64,000 bases of DNA from Geoanaerobacter sp964528055 (GCA_964528055.1 CAZGQM010000001.1:248001-312000), one strand, 5' to 3'; counted from the stretch's first letter, positions 50,813 through 60,078 are shown. Program-made: numbers and translations. The notes: a model not told the origin generated them from the sequence alone.

Positions 50813-52618
50813 TCAGTTTTCAGAAATCGATGATTTACAATCAGGAATTGTATATAGCTTTAGCTTTAATTCATTTGTAATCATAGGGAGCTTCAAATTC
50901 CATGAAGCAGGTGTGAGGATATCGGTTATGCCGAATTCTTTCTGTAGAAATTTCCATTCCTCAAGAGACCTAGACTCCCATAAAGCTTGATGGGCATAGG
51001 ATAACCTGCCTTCATCTAGTGTTCCATCGGCAGGTTTGGTGAATAAATCAAGGCCATATATCTGCTTCAGTATCTTGTTGAATTCGGGGCCGGTTTCCGG
51101 AATGTACGAGAACATGTCGAGTGCCCCTCCGTCAAGCAGTACTGGCCTTCGCGTAGCCAGCTGCATGAGGTGCAAGCTCCCGGCCGTCAGAAGGATGCCC
51201 GGCCGCTCAGAAGTTATTCTATATAGTTGAGTATTGTTACGGTCATAAAGGCTAACTTTACCAGCAATCAATGTGACGGCACCCGGGATAACCTGTCTGA
51301 TTGTGAAAAGGGCTAGTAAGGCGGCAACCAAAACCCCTTGGGAACGTCTTACCATCTGAATGCGAACTGCGGAACTTGCTGGGGCATTAACAAGCATCAA
51401 ACCGATCAGGACAAGCAAAGTGCAGAAATACAAGATGTTTACGACGGGCAGATTCAATAGCCGAATGCTCAGGCAGCACAACAACAGTGCGGAAAACAAG
51501 ACTGAGCGATGCCTAGACGTCTCAGGATGTTCGGCGGAAAGGATTCCAAATGCAATGGGAAGTATGCAGATATTAGCATAGTTCATGAACCGCCACGGTA
51601 TGAGTACCTTGATGAAGGAAAGGGAGAGAATCCAGTCGGAAGCGGCTACCAGTGTAAAAGTCGCTGCTACGCTGGCAACGACCGATGAGAAGACGATTTT
51701 ACTGCCGGTCTGAAGCTCCTTTTTCCGAAGACAGATCAGCGTTACTGCTGAAAGCATGATGCCGAATAGAACACCCGGCTGTAACCATCCTCCAGCGGTT
51801 CGGTGAAAGTCAAAATTTTTGATATAGGCATCGAGATATAATAACTTGGTATTTTGCTCAAGCGCAGGGACATGTCCTGCCAGGTTGATCTGCCAGGCAA
51901 GACTGGCGGCGGTGACGATCCCTCCAATGGCAAGAAATGTTACGAGCCGTGGCAGATATGGCCTAAGTTCCCGCAGGGTTGCCAGTACCGAAACCGTTGC
52001 AAGCCCGACGCAGAAGGTCCCCAGTCCGGGATGGACGGCAGGGGCCATGCCGGCAAGAAACGCTCCTGTCCGGTGGCGGCCAGTACCGAGAAGGCCGATC
52101 ACCAGCAGGATATACGATAGTCCAATGATGCCGTAACTGCTCGGCGATCCGAGCAGGGCTATGGGATATGCCCCTGACGCTCCGACCAGGGATAGGGAGT
52201 GCATGAGCAGCGGTGTAAGCAGGGCTACAAATGGTTTATTGCCAGTTGCCTGCACTATGAGGAAGATTCCGGCAAAGGATGTTGCCCCCACAATTCCTTC
52301 GATAAAGAAATTTGCGGTCGATTCAGAACCACCGGCAAACAGTATGAGTGCTGCAACCTGATTCAAGAGAGACCAGACTTTGGTGCTGTAGATTAAAACC
52401 GGATTGTCGTGCGGATACGTGACAATACCCGCAAGTACTTGGCCAACTTCCACCGGATCCTGCCATGTCGGACGCTGACCGATGGCAATGATCGCTCCGG
52501 ACAGTGCTGACAGGAGCAGAAGAGTGTTATGGAGAGTGAGGTGTGCGATTCGGTTGTTCACTGAGGTCCTGTGCCTGTCAGCGGATGCCGGCGATGGGGC
52601 TCTGCTTTTCTGAACCAT
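50813..52618 (-). CDS. large multi-pass membrane protein, glycan-locus unknown
   Basis: A 601-residue protein with about 12 hydrophobic segments (about 28-480), including LLVIGLLGTGRHRTGAFLAG and APAVHPGLGTF, and a C-terminal soluble region with tyrosines and aromatic residues. I do not recognise a family; O-antigen polymerase or GT-C glycosyltransferase are both possible. I chose the ATG at 52618, preceded by AGAAGAG. The start overlaps the cupin gene by 41 bases; a longer start at 52768 would overlap it by almost 200. Confidence 0.68.
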   Translation of the reverse strand: MVQKSRAPSPASADRHRTSVNNRIAHLTLHNTLLLLSALSGAIIAIGQRPTWQDPVEVGQVLAGIVTYPHDNPVLIYSTKVWSLLNQVAALILFAGGSESTANFFIEGIVGATSFAGIFLIVQATGNKPFVALLTPLLMHSLSLVGASGAYPIALLGSPSSYGIIGLSYILLVIGLLGTGRHRTGAFLAGMAPAVHPGLGTFCVGLATVSVLATLRELRPYLPRLVTFLAIGGIVTAASLAWQINLAGHVPALEQNTKLLYLDAYIKNFDFHRTAGGWLQPGVLFGIMLSAVTLICLRKKELQTGSKIVFSSVVASVAATFTLVAASDWILSLSFIKVLIPWRFMNYANICILPIAFGILSAEHPETSRHRSVLFSALLLCCLSIRLLNLPVVNILYFCTLLVLIGLMLVNAPASSAVRIQMVRRSQGVLVAALLALFTIRQVIPGAVTLIAGKVSLYDRNNTQLYRITSERPGILLTAGSLHLMQLATRRPVLLDGGALDMFSYIPETGPEFNKILKQIYGLDLFTKPADGTLDEGRLSYAHQALWESRSLEEWKFLQKEFGITDILTPASWNLKLPMITNELKLKLYTIPDCKSSISEN

Positions 52619-53111
52619 CATCTCTTCTGGACAGTATGGGGTTGTTGATCGGCCACCAGATATTGAACCGGGAATCATCCCATCGATAGGTAAACTGAGT
52701 GGCGCGGTTGTAACAGGTGCTCTGCTTGTAGTGAAAAATGGAGCGGTCTTCAAGAACAAGATGAGCAACGCCGTGGCCGGGAGGAACCAGGACCTGCAAA
52801 CGGTTCCGCTCGGTCAGGGTAAATGACTGCCAGACGCCGAAGTTCGCCGAATCCTGCCGGCAGTCGACAATTACGAGATAGAAGGAACCCCGCAGACAGG
52901 TGATCAGTTTCCAGGTTTCTGCATCTCCATGAATCCCCCTGAGGACATGGCGGCCTGAAATGGAGATGTCGTCCTGAATGAAACGGATCGTGATGCTGTG
53001 CCTGGTGTACTCAACCTCGTTGTAGGTTTCAACATACTCTCCACGGTGGTCCTCGTAGGCTTCAAGCTGTATCAGCAGAACGCCGGGCAGGCTGGTTTCA
53101 TTCACGATCAT
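52578..53111 (-). CDS. RmlC-like cupin, dTDP-4-dehydro-sugar 3,5-epimerase type
   Basis: A 177-residue cupin. DHRGEYVETYN, then FIQDDISISGRHVLRGIHGD and LVPPGHGVAHLVLED match the RmlC pattern (LRGxH catalytic-side motif, PPGxxHG-like segment). It would epimerise a 4-keto-6-deoxy NDP-sugar at C3/C5, or act on a related keto-sugar. The LRGIHGD ends with Asp where classic RmlC has Gln. No RmlA, B or D is present in the window. It overlaps the upstream radical SAM gene by 14 bases. Confidence 0.8.
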   Translation of the reverse strand: MIVNETSLPGVLLIQLEAYEDHRGEYVETYNEVEYTRHSITIRFIQDDISISGRHVLRGIHGDAETWKLITCLRGSFYLVIVDCRQDSANFGVWQSFTLTERNRLQVLVPPGHGVAHLVLEDRSIFHYKQSTCYNRATQFTYRWDDSRFNIWWPINNPILSRRDDGSEKQSPIAGIR

Positions 53112-54627
53112 TTGCTTGATCTCCTGTGGTGTGCTGCACGTCAGCTGGATTCATCTGCATTTCAAGCAGGCGGCGCTTCAGTCGTGTGTCGCTCATGGCC
53201 ACTATATGCTCTTTTACATCCTTCCCGAATTTTTGCCCGATCATCTCCAGATATGCAGGGTTTTCAAAATAGCGGTGGAAGGCGTCGTCCCTGAATTTCA
53301 GGACGTCGCAAGCCGCTAACGTCCTAGTTGGGAGAGGCATCATGTTGTAGCCATGCTGCGAGTAATCTTGCCAGACCGCAGGAAGTTCCCACCCTGCAGC
53401 AATTGCCTGACCATAAAGTTCTGAACCGGGATAGGCCATTGCACAGTAGAAATTGATAAACTCGCAGTTCAGCTCCATGGCGAGTTGCAGCGTTTCCTCC
53501 ATGGTGCCCATGGTGTCGTCCGGCAAGCCGAAGATGAAGTTTCCCATGACATGGATGCCTGCCGCCCGGATGGAATCGATCACATTTCTGGCGTTGCCGG
53601 AGCGCAGTCGCTTGTTGACACCGTCATTGACATGGTCGGCAGCGGCTTCGATGCCCACTGCCAGCCAGTTTATTCCAGCCTGCTTCATGCGCGGCAGGTG
53701 TTCGGCCCTTATGGTGTCAACCCTGGCGTAGGCCCAGACGTTAAGGTCGAGGTTGTTGGCGATGATGCCGTCCACGATTGCCATGTAGTGCCGCTCATTC
53801 AGTATGAACAGTTCGTCTACGATTTTCAGGTTTCTGATGCCGTAGTCACGCACCAGCAGGCAGATTTCCTCCACGACCCGCTGGGGGGAGCGGAAGCGGA
53901 TGCCCGGTGTGCCGAAAGGGGTGTTGATGCAGCAGAAGGAGCAGTCGTAGGGGCAGCCAAGGCTGGTATAGATGGCCCCGTAGGGAGAGCGATGCCGCAA
54001 ATCGTTGAAACAGTGCCAGTTGTGGGCCCGATACCGGTCCATCGGCAGCAGATCCCAGGCAGCGACCGGCAGGTAGTCGTCCAGGTTATTGATCAGGGGA
54101 GGGCGTTGCGTAGAGCGGATTTCGCCAGCACTGTGATACCAGAGGCCGGGCACAGCTGAAAGGTCAGGCGTTGGCGACTTCAGCTCCGCCAACAGCCTAT
54201 GGAGCGTTATGCATCCTTCGCCGTCGATGACGTAGTCGACCGTCTCCTCCCGCAGCGTTCGTTCCGGCAGCGCAGAGGGGTGCAGCCCACCGATGGCTAC
54301 AGCACCTGCCTTCTCGCTCTTAAGTGCCCGGCAGATGGCGCCTGCAACAGTCATATTCTGGGTCGATGCGGAAGGCTGCGAACCGTAGACGATGACGCAG
54401 GAGATGAGCGGCGCCATTTCCGCAGCGCGCCGGGCGGTCTCGTCAGGCGTGATATTCTCGGCGTTGGCGTCGATAATGGCGACGCTGAACCGTTCCTGCC
54501 GAAGGTAGGCGGCAAGCACGGCCACCCAGAACGGGGGTTCGATGGCAGCCAGTTCAGAGCCCAACCCCTGGTAAACCTGCTTGCGGTCTCCGGGGTTGAT
54601 CAGGACGATGTCTGTATTTCTGCTCAC
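53098..54627 (-). CDS. B12-binding-domain radical SAM protein
   Basis: A 509-residue protein. The N-terminal cobalamin-type domain contains GGLHPSALPERTL, very like the protein at 34950 (GGIHPSALPEEA). The radical SAM core begins LGCPYDCSFCCI (about 226-233), followed by a fold with NFIFGLPDDT. The family is large and functions include C-methylation and other radical steps. Overlaps both neighbours (14 and 4 bases), so it is co-translated with the transketolase and cupin genes and may act on the same sugar. Confidence 0.87.
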   Translation of the reverse strand: MSRNTDIVLINPGDRKQVYQGLGSELAAIEPPFWVAVLAAYLRQERFSVAIIDANAENITPDETARRAAEMAPLISCVIVYGSQPSASTQNMTVAGAICRALKSEKAGAVAIGGLHPSALPERTLREETVDYVIDGEGCITLHRLLAELKSPTPDLSAVPGLWYHSAGEIRSTQRPPLINNLDDYLPVAAWDLLPMDRYRAHNWHCFNDLRHRSPYGAIYTSLGCPYDCSFCCINTPFGTPGIRFRSPQRVVEEICLLVRDYGIRNLKIVDELFILNERHYMAIVDGIIANNLDLNVWAYARVDTIRAEHLPRMKQAGINWLAVGIEAAADHVNDGVNKRLRSGNARNVIDSIRAAGIHVMGNFIFGLPDDTMGTMEETLQLAMELNCEFINFYCAMAYPGSELYGQAIAAGWELPAVWQDYSQHGYNMMPLPTRTLAACDVLKFRDDAFHRYFENPAYLEMIGQKFGKDVKEHIVAMSDTRLKRRLLEMQMNPADVQHTTGDQANDRE

Positions 54628-55571
54628 TCCTTCTGCCTCAAATGCTCCACAAAGGCGGTAATGGCAGGCTCATCCATTCCGTTCAGGGAATGCAGGTATT
54701 CCCGGCTGCCAAGCTCAAATACATAGCGGTCCCGGATGCCGAAAACATGTTGGCGGCATGCCAGTCCATGGTTGCGGATGACCGATCCCACCAGGCTGTC
54801 GAGTCCGCCGTTGTCTACGAATCCCTCTTCCAAGGTGACGGCATGACGGAATGGTGCCAGGGTAGCAGCCAGTGCGGCATCGTCATACGGCTTGAGGGCG
54901 AACATGTCGATGACGGATATACCGGGAATGCTCCTTGCAATCCTGCAGGCAATATGGGTCATGAAGCCGGTACCCACCAGGCAGACATCGCTCCCCTCAT
55001 GGAGTACCGCGAAGCCTTTGCCCATTTCGACACCGGTTTCTTTGTGCAGAGCCGGAAGGGATTTGCCGTCAAAGCGGACATATTTGGGCCCCGGGATGGT
55101 GCGGGTGTACTCCACAAGCTGCCGGGCAATTACCCAGTCAGATGGCGAATAGACTTGGAGCATCGGCAACAGGCGCATGATCGCCAGATCTTCCAGGCAG
55201 TGGTGGGTCGGGCCGGAGACCTGATAACTGAGACCGCCACCCAAGGCGAGCATGCTAATGTTGAGCGGCCGCACCTGTGATGAGACGGCCAGGTTCACCC
55301 TGACCTGTTCATAGGCTCGCATGATGAACGGCGCAATGAAATAGGTATAGACCGCGAACCCTTCCAGCGCAAGGCCGGTGGCGATGTTGATCATGTTCTG
55401 CTCGGCCACGCCGACATTGATGAAGCGGTGCGGATGCTCCTGACGCATCCGGTCGAGGGCGGGGGCGCCGACATCGGCTGACAGGAAAAAGATCGAATCG
55501 TCCTGGGCCATCCGGTCGCAGAGCGTGCCGATAAAAGCATCCCGCATGGTCATGGAACCGTTCGGCATCAT
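54624..55571 (-). CDS. transketolase-like protein, C-terminal subunit (glycan locus)
   Basis: A 315-residue protein with the conserved acidic VGVAEQNMIN, GPTHHCLEDLAI and the C-terminal transketolase domain. With the next gene it would form a ThDP-dependent transketolase. Its position with heptose-activation genes suggests it supplies sedoheptulose 7-phosphate or transfers a two-carbon unit to an NDP-keto-sugar. ATGA overlaps on both sides. Confidence 0.88.
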   Translation of the reverse strand: MMPNGSMTMRDAFIGTLCDRMAQDDSIFFLSADVGAPALDRMRQEHPHRFINVGVAEQNMINIATGLALEGFAVYTYFIAPFIMRAYEQVRVNLAVSSQVRPLNISMLALGGGLSYQVSGPTHHCLEDLAIMRLLPMLQVYSPSDWVIARQLVEYTRTIPGPKYVRFDGKSLPALHKETGVEMGKGFAVLHEGSDVCLVGTGFMTHIACRIARSIPGISVIDMFALKPYDDAALAATLAPFRHAVTLEEGFVDNGGLDSLVGSVIRNHGLACRQHVFGIRDRYVFELGSREYLHSLNGMDEPAITAFVEHLRQKE

Positions 55572-56386
55572 ACGATGCCTCCGATTGCCTGCCTGACCTC
55601 TTCCTGTGTCAGCGTGCGGATGTGGCAGAGCGGGTCGTTCTCGAGGCAGGGGACCCCTTTCCCCTTGATGGTGTCGGCGATCAAAGCCAGCGGCGGGCCG
55701 TCCTGCGCTCTTTCCTTGATGGTCGAAAACTCAGCATGCAGGCCGGGCAGGGAGTGGCCGTCGACCCGTCTGGTTTCCCAGCCGAATGCAGATAACCGCT
55801 GCTCAAGCGGCTCCAGAGTGACGATGTCCTGGCAGCGCCCGAGCATGCAGAGCTTGTTGCAGTCGATAACCACGCTGAGGTTGCCGAGCCGGTGATGGGC
55901 GGCGAACATGATCCCTTCCCACATGGAACCCTCATGGAACTCACCGTCACCTGCTACGACGACCACGCTGCTTCTGCTCCCTTTGCATTTCAGGGCAAGG
56001 GCGATGCCGCTACCGACGCCGATACCAAGTCCAAGCGAACCGTTTATGGTTTCATAGCCAGGGATATTGGTATCCGGGATGCCACCAAGAAAAGATCCTT
56101 CCTTACAAATATTCTCCAGTTCTTCCGGTGGGAAGAATCCCAGATCGGCGAATATCGGGTAACAACAGATTGAACCGTGACCCTTGCTGATAATCAAACG
56201 ATCCCGATCCTCACGGTTCCTGTTTTCAGCAGTGAGCGAAAGGATATTACCGTAGAGAAGCGCGACAAACAGTTCGACAGGAGAGAGCGACGAGGCAATG
56301 CGTGTTTCAGGCGCTAAACCATGAAGCCGGATAGTTTCTCTTCGTACCCACGCAGCTTTCTGCTGAAGATGTTGGCAATCAATCAT
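55568..56386 (-). CDS. transketolase-like protein, N-terminal subunit (glycan locus)
   Basis: A 272-residue ThDP-binding subunit: ISKGHGSICCYPIF and GDGEFHEGSMWEG...VVIDCN are intact. But the GHxGGSLS segment seen in the housekeeping copy at 9191 is replaced by PETRIASSLS, so the donor-contacting His is missing. That suggests an altered substrate. The 3' end overlaps its partner by 4 bases (ATGA). The gap to the upstream epimerase is 32 bases. Confidence 0.88.
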   Translation of the reverse strand: MIDCQHLQQKAAWVRRETIRLHGLAPETRIASSLSPVELFVALLYGNILSLTAENRNREDRDRLIISKGHGSICCYPIFADLGFFPPEELENICKEGSFLGGIPDTNIPGYETINGSLGLGIGVGSGIALALKCKGSRSSVVVVAGDGEFHEGSMWEGIMFAAHHRLGNLSVVIDCNKLCMLGRCQDIVTLEPLEQRLSAFGWETRRVDGHSLPGLHAEFSTIKERAQDGPPLALIADTIKGKGVPCLENDPLCHIRTLTQEEVRQAIGGIV

Positions 56387-56418
56387 GTCAGCGCCCTGTT
56401 ATACGGGCATGCCTCCTC

Positions 56419-57354
56419 TCAAATATTCTTGCGCTGGGTGCGCCCGAACATTGCATACCCCTTGATCAGCTCGCTGATGCCGTCATCAAGGGATCTGCGT
56501 GCCGCAAAGCCTGCCTCTGCCAGCCGTCGGTTGGAGACGATGTAGTTCCGCTTGTCCGGATCGCTGCCGACCTCGGCAAAGTGGATGAAGAAGGAGGGGA
56601 GAAACTCCCTGATCTTCAGTGCCAGTTCCTCCTTGGAGAGGTTGGCGTTGTCAAGCCCGACGTTGTAAGGTCTGCCGGTCATCCTGCCGGAATTTTCGAT
56701 GCAGTGGAGGAAGCAGTCGGCAACGTCGCGGATATGGATATAGTTACGCTTGAAATCCTTTTCGAAGATAACCAGATAGCCTTCTGTCAGCGCTGCGTAG
56801 ACGAAGTGATTTACCAGCAGATCCATCCGCATCCGGGGCGACATGCCGAAGACGGTTGCAAGCCGCAATGTTATCGCATTGGCCGATGACAGTACTTCCG
56901 CCTCTGCATCCGTTTTCGTCTGCCCGTAGAGCGATATCGGTTCCAGCGGAGTCTCCTCGGTGCAGAACAGGTCACCACTCTTCGTGCCGTAGCCGCTGTT
57001 GGTGGTCGGGTAGACGATCAGCTGCGAAGAGCTCCTGATCCGGTTGATCATCCGGATAGCATCGAGGTTTACGGACGTGGCCATCAGAGGATCGCGGTCG
57101 CAGGCCGGCGCGCCGACAATCGCCGCAAGAGGAATTATGATGTCACAGCGGGCTGCAAGCTGCCGTACCTGGGACTCATCGCGGGCGTCGCCATACACGA
57201 ATTCAAAATCTGGATCAGCACAGAGGTGAAACAGGTTCTGCTCACCGTAGAGGAGGTTGTCCAGTATGGTCACCTGGTAACCGCCGTCCAGAAGGTGTTC
57301 GGACAGGATCGAACCGAGATATCCGGCGCCGCCGGTTATGAGGACACGGGTCAC
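56419..57354 (-). CDS. NAD-dependent epimerase/dehydratase (SDR, NDP-sugar)
   Basis: A 311-residue extended SDR. It has GGAGYLGS (residues 8-15) for NAD binding, a TTNSGYGTK segment for the catalytic Ser/Thr, and Y-GQT-K (SLYGQTKTDAE). The family acts on NDP-sugars (4-epimerases, 4,6-dehydratases, reductases); the exact reaction cannot be read. Pairing with the transketolase genes suggests that it makes or processes the keto-sugar they use. ATGA overlap with the GT2 gene. Confidence 0.87.
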   Translation of the reverse strand: MTRVLITGGAGYLGSILSEHLLDGGYQVTILDNLLYGEQNLFHLCADPDFEFVYGDARDESQVRQLAARCDIIIPLAAIVGAPACDRDPLMATSVNLDAIRMINRIRSSSQLIVYPTTNSGYGTKSGDLFCTEETPLEPISLYGQTKTDAEAEVLSSANAITLRLATVFGMSPRMRMDLLVNHFVYAALTEGYLVIFEKDFKRNYIHIRDVADCFLHCIENSGRMTGRPYNVGLDNANLSKEELALKIREFLPSFFIHFAEVGSDPDKRNYIVSNRRLAEAGFAARRSLDDGISELIKGYAMFGRTQRKNI

Positions 57355-58328
57355 GATTTTCCTTCCTTAAGCGGTTGCGAATCAAAGCCGAAAGTCGACT
57401 CGATGATGTAGTTCGGCCGCTTCTTGGACTCGATGAAGATGGCGTTGATGTAGAGGCCTAGCATTCCCAGGGTGAAGAGCTGAATGCCGCCGAGCATCAG
57501 CATGGTAGCCATGATGGCCGACCAGCCGGGGAGCGACCAGTTGAGGTATTTCATTATAAAGATGACTACCAGATAGCCGAAGGCGCCGAACGATACCAGA
57601 AACCCGAGCAGGAGCGAGATCTTGAGCGGGACATCGGAGAAGGAGATCAGCGCCGAATCGAGAAAATTGCTGATGACTCCCCAGCTGAAGACCGGAAATT
57701 TTGTTTCCCCGGCAAACCGTTCCTCGCGGTGATAGGTGATAGTGGTCTGGTTGAAACCGATCCAGTTGACCAGTCCCCGGGTAAACGGCCGGTGTTCCTT
57801 GAACCTGACCAATTGGTTGACAGCGCGGCGCGACAAGAGCTTGAAATCTCCCACTTCCGGCTGAATGGCGATGTGGGAAACTTTGTGCAGGATTGCGTAA
57901 CCGATTTTTGTCATAAAGAGCTTGATTTTTGATTCACCGGCGCGGGAGGCCCGTCTGGTATGTATGACGTCCATTTCGGGATTCTTAAGCCAGAGATCAA
58001 GCATCTGCGGGATTAGCTCCGGAGGATCCTGCAGATCGCTATCCATGTAAATCACCGCATCCCCTGAGGAATGCTCGAATCCTGCGAATACGCAGGGTGA
58101 TATGCCGAAGTTGCGTGACATGTTGATAATCTTTATGTCGTCATTCCCCTCGGCCAGTTGCTGCAATATCGCCAGAGAACCGTCCGTAGACCGATCATTG
58201 ACGAAGATCATCTCATATCCGCGTATCCGTCCAGACAACTCTTTTGCTAAGGCTGTACGAACCCTTGACACAAGCTCTTCGAGGACATCCTCTTCATTGA
58301 AAAAAGAAAAAACCACCGATATTTTCAC
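57351..58328 (-). CDS. family 2 glycosyltransferase with two C-terminal helices (GtrB-like)
   Basis: A 325-residue protein: VVFSFFNEEDVLEELVSRV, NDRSTDGS, MDSDLQDPPELI (metal site) and two C-terminal helices (about 232-255, 265-290) ending in NAIFIESKKRPNYIIES. The layout matches GtrB/polyprenyl-phosphate glucose synthases, which load sugars for outer-face transfer. ATGA overlaps with both neighbours. Confidence 0.9.
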   Translation of the reverse strand: MKISVVFSFFNEEDVLEELVSRVRTALAKELSGRIRGYEMIFVNDRSTDGSLAILQQLAEGNDDIKIINMSRNFGISPCVFAGFEHSSGDAVIYMDSDLQDPPELIPQMLDLWLKNPEMDVIHTRRASRAGESKIKLFMTKIGYAILHKVSHIAIQPEVGDFKLLSRRAVNQLVRFKEHRPFTRGLVNWIGFNQTTITYHREERFAGETKFPVFSWGVISNFLDSALISFSDVPLKISLLLGFLVSFGAFGYLVVIFIMKYLNWSLPGWSAIMATMLMLGGIQLFTLGMLGLYINAIFIESKKRPNYIIESTFGFDSQPLKEGKS

Positions 58329-59356
58329 GAGGATTCCTTCATGTTTAATCTGGAAGGTCGGTATTGCCGCTCCGGTTCGTATACGACGATCTTGGACCCC
58401 TCGTAATCGAATCTGAACGGTATCTGGAGATATCCTTCCAGTGCTTTTGAGAGGGAGGAGCGATCTGCCTCGGAGACAAAGAACAGCATGAAACCTCCCC
58501 CTCCTGCCCCCAAAAGCTTGCCGCCGATAGCTCCGTGTCGCAGAGCCCGGTCATAAATCTCATCGATAGTGGCGTTTGATATTGCTGACGAAAGAGACCG
58601 TTTCAGGCACCAGGTTTCGTTCAGCAGTTCACCAAATTCTCTGATGTCGGATTTTTCCGAAGTAAGTATCCGGTAAGCGCTGTCTACAAGTGATTTCATT
58701 CCGGACAGCTTATCCAGGTTTTTGGGTGTGTTCCGAACCTGTTCTGCGGCGACATCGGAAGCGTTTCTGGCCAGCCCGGCGAAAACCAGCAGAAGAGAGC
58801 TTTCAAAGCGGGCCAGTCGTTCCGGCCTCATTATGACCGGTGTGACGACGATTTCGCCGTTGGTCAGAAAATCTATCCGGTTAAAGCCGCCGTGGGCGGC
58901 AAACGCCTGGTCCTGAGAGCCGACATTCTCCATTATCAGGTTTTGCTCGATATGGGTCGCCTGGCTTGCGAGCTCTTTTCTGGTGAGCGTCTGTCCTTGC
59001 AGCGCCATCAGGCTGTTGATCAACCCGACTGTGAAGGCCGAACTCGATCCCATTCCGGACCGGGCCGGGATGTCGCCGTCATGATGAATTTCGACACCTG
59101 ACGTTATATTAAGGTATTTCAAGGTTTCTCGTACGGAGGGGTGCTGTATCTCTTCGACAGTATTAACTCTTTCAATTAGTGAGTACACAATCCGATGGGT
59201 ATGCTCGAAAAAGGGGGGTAGGTAGCGACAGGTTATGTAGCTGTATTTGTCAACGCTCACTCCAAGTGCAGATCCGCCATGGTCAAGGTAATAGGACGGA
59301 TAATCGGTGCCTCCGCCGAAAAAGGAGATCCGGTGAGGGGTTCTCGATATAATCAC
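58325..59356 (-). CDS. hddA: D-glycero-D-manno-heptose 7-phosphate kinase-like (GHMP kinase)
   Basis: A 343-residue GHMP kinase. It opens RTPHRISFFGGGTDYPSYY, has the ATP-loop PARSGMGSSSAFTVG (about 97-111) and the C-terminal GAGGGGFMLFF. The first and last features are characteristic of HddA, which phosphorylates heptose 7-phosphate at C1 in GDP-heptose synthesis. The nucleotidyltransferase upstream supports this. Related sugar kinases (e.g. fucokinase-like) remain possible. Overlaps both neighbours by 4 bases. Confidence 0.82.
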   Translation of the reverse strand: MIISRTPHRISFFGGGTDYPSYYLDHGGSALGVSVDKYSYITCRYLPPFFEHTHRIVYSLIERVNTVEEIQHPSVRETLKYLNITSGVEIHHDGDIPARSGMGSSSAFTVGLINSLMALQGQTLTRKELASQATHIEQNLIMENVGSQDQAFAAHGGFNRIDFLTNGEIVVTPVIMRPERLARFESSLLLVFAGLARNASDVAAEQVRNTPKNLDKLSGMKSLVDSAYRILTSEKSDIREFGELLNETWCLKRSLSSAISNATIDEIYDRALRHGAIGGKLLGAGGGGFMLFFVSEADRSSLSKALEGYLQIPFRFDYEGSKIVVYEPERQYRPSRLNMKESS

Positions 59357-60078
59357 TGTTCTGCACCTGTTACACCGGACAGCTCCTGTTGGGCTTTCCG
59401 GTAATCGTCCGGTATGCCGATATCGACGAAATAACCGTCACTGATGAAAGGCAGAATTTCAAGCGACGCCACGGCTTTCTCTATCAGGTCGGATTCAAGG
59501 GAAAATGCCTGTTCTGATGGCATAAATGCGGATATTCGCCGGTTCACAATATACATGCCGCCATTGATGTAGCCGCCATCGGCAACGCCCTTTTCCCTGA
59601 AGGCACGAATCTTGCCGTCAGCGATGGAGACAGAACCGAAGCGACCGCAGTCGTTCAGATATTTCACTGCCAGGGTAATATCAGCTTGGTTTTTCGCATG
59701 GTATGAAAATAATCCCGCAATATCAACTTCAAAGAAACTATCGCCATTCAGAACCGCCACGTCATTGTCTTCGGTGCAATCGAAGGCTTTTGCCAGCGCC
59801 CCGCCAGTGCCAAGAGGTGAGTCTTCTATACTGTACGTTATTGGGATCCCTCTGAATTCAGCGCCGAAGTATGTGCTGATGATTTCGTGTTTATAGCCGA
59901 CAGACAGGATGACCCTTTTTGTGCCTGCATTCTTCAAAAAGTTCAGAAGGTATGCAAGAAACGGTTTTCCGCAAACCGGCATCATAGGTTTCGGCAGATC
60001 GCCGCTTATGCCCCGCAACCGCGTTCCCCTCCCTCCTGCAAGTATTATGGCTTCATTGAGGCGTAAATTCGTTTCCAT
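59353..60078 (-). CDS. hddC: heptose/sugar-1-phosphate nucleotidyltransferase (HddC-like)
   Basis: A 241-residue NTP transferase. It has GGRGTRLRG (about 16-24), LPKPMMPVCGKPF and NGDSFFEVDI, the signature of sugar-1-phosphate nucleotidyltransferases. Next to the HddA-like kinase it would make GDP-D-glycero-D-manno-heptose. Other pathway steps (GmhA isomerase, GmhB phosphatase) are not in the window. It is the first gene of the minus-strand glycan locus. No clear ribosome site precedes its ATG, and the promoter should lie in the 200-base gap with the divergent radical SAM gene. Confidence 0.82.
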   Translation of the reverse strand: METNLRLNEAIILAGGRGTRLRGISGDLPKPMMPVCGKPFLAYLLNFLKNAGTKRVILSVGYKHEIISTYFGAEFRGIPITYSIEDSPLGTGGALAKAFDCTEDNDVAVLNGDSFFEVDIAGLFSYHAKNQADITLAVKYLNDCGRFGSVSIADGKIRAFREKGVADGGYINGGMYIVNRRISAFMPSEQAFSLESDLIEKAVASLEILPFISDGYFVDIGIPDDYRKAQQELSGVTGAEQ

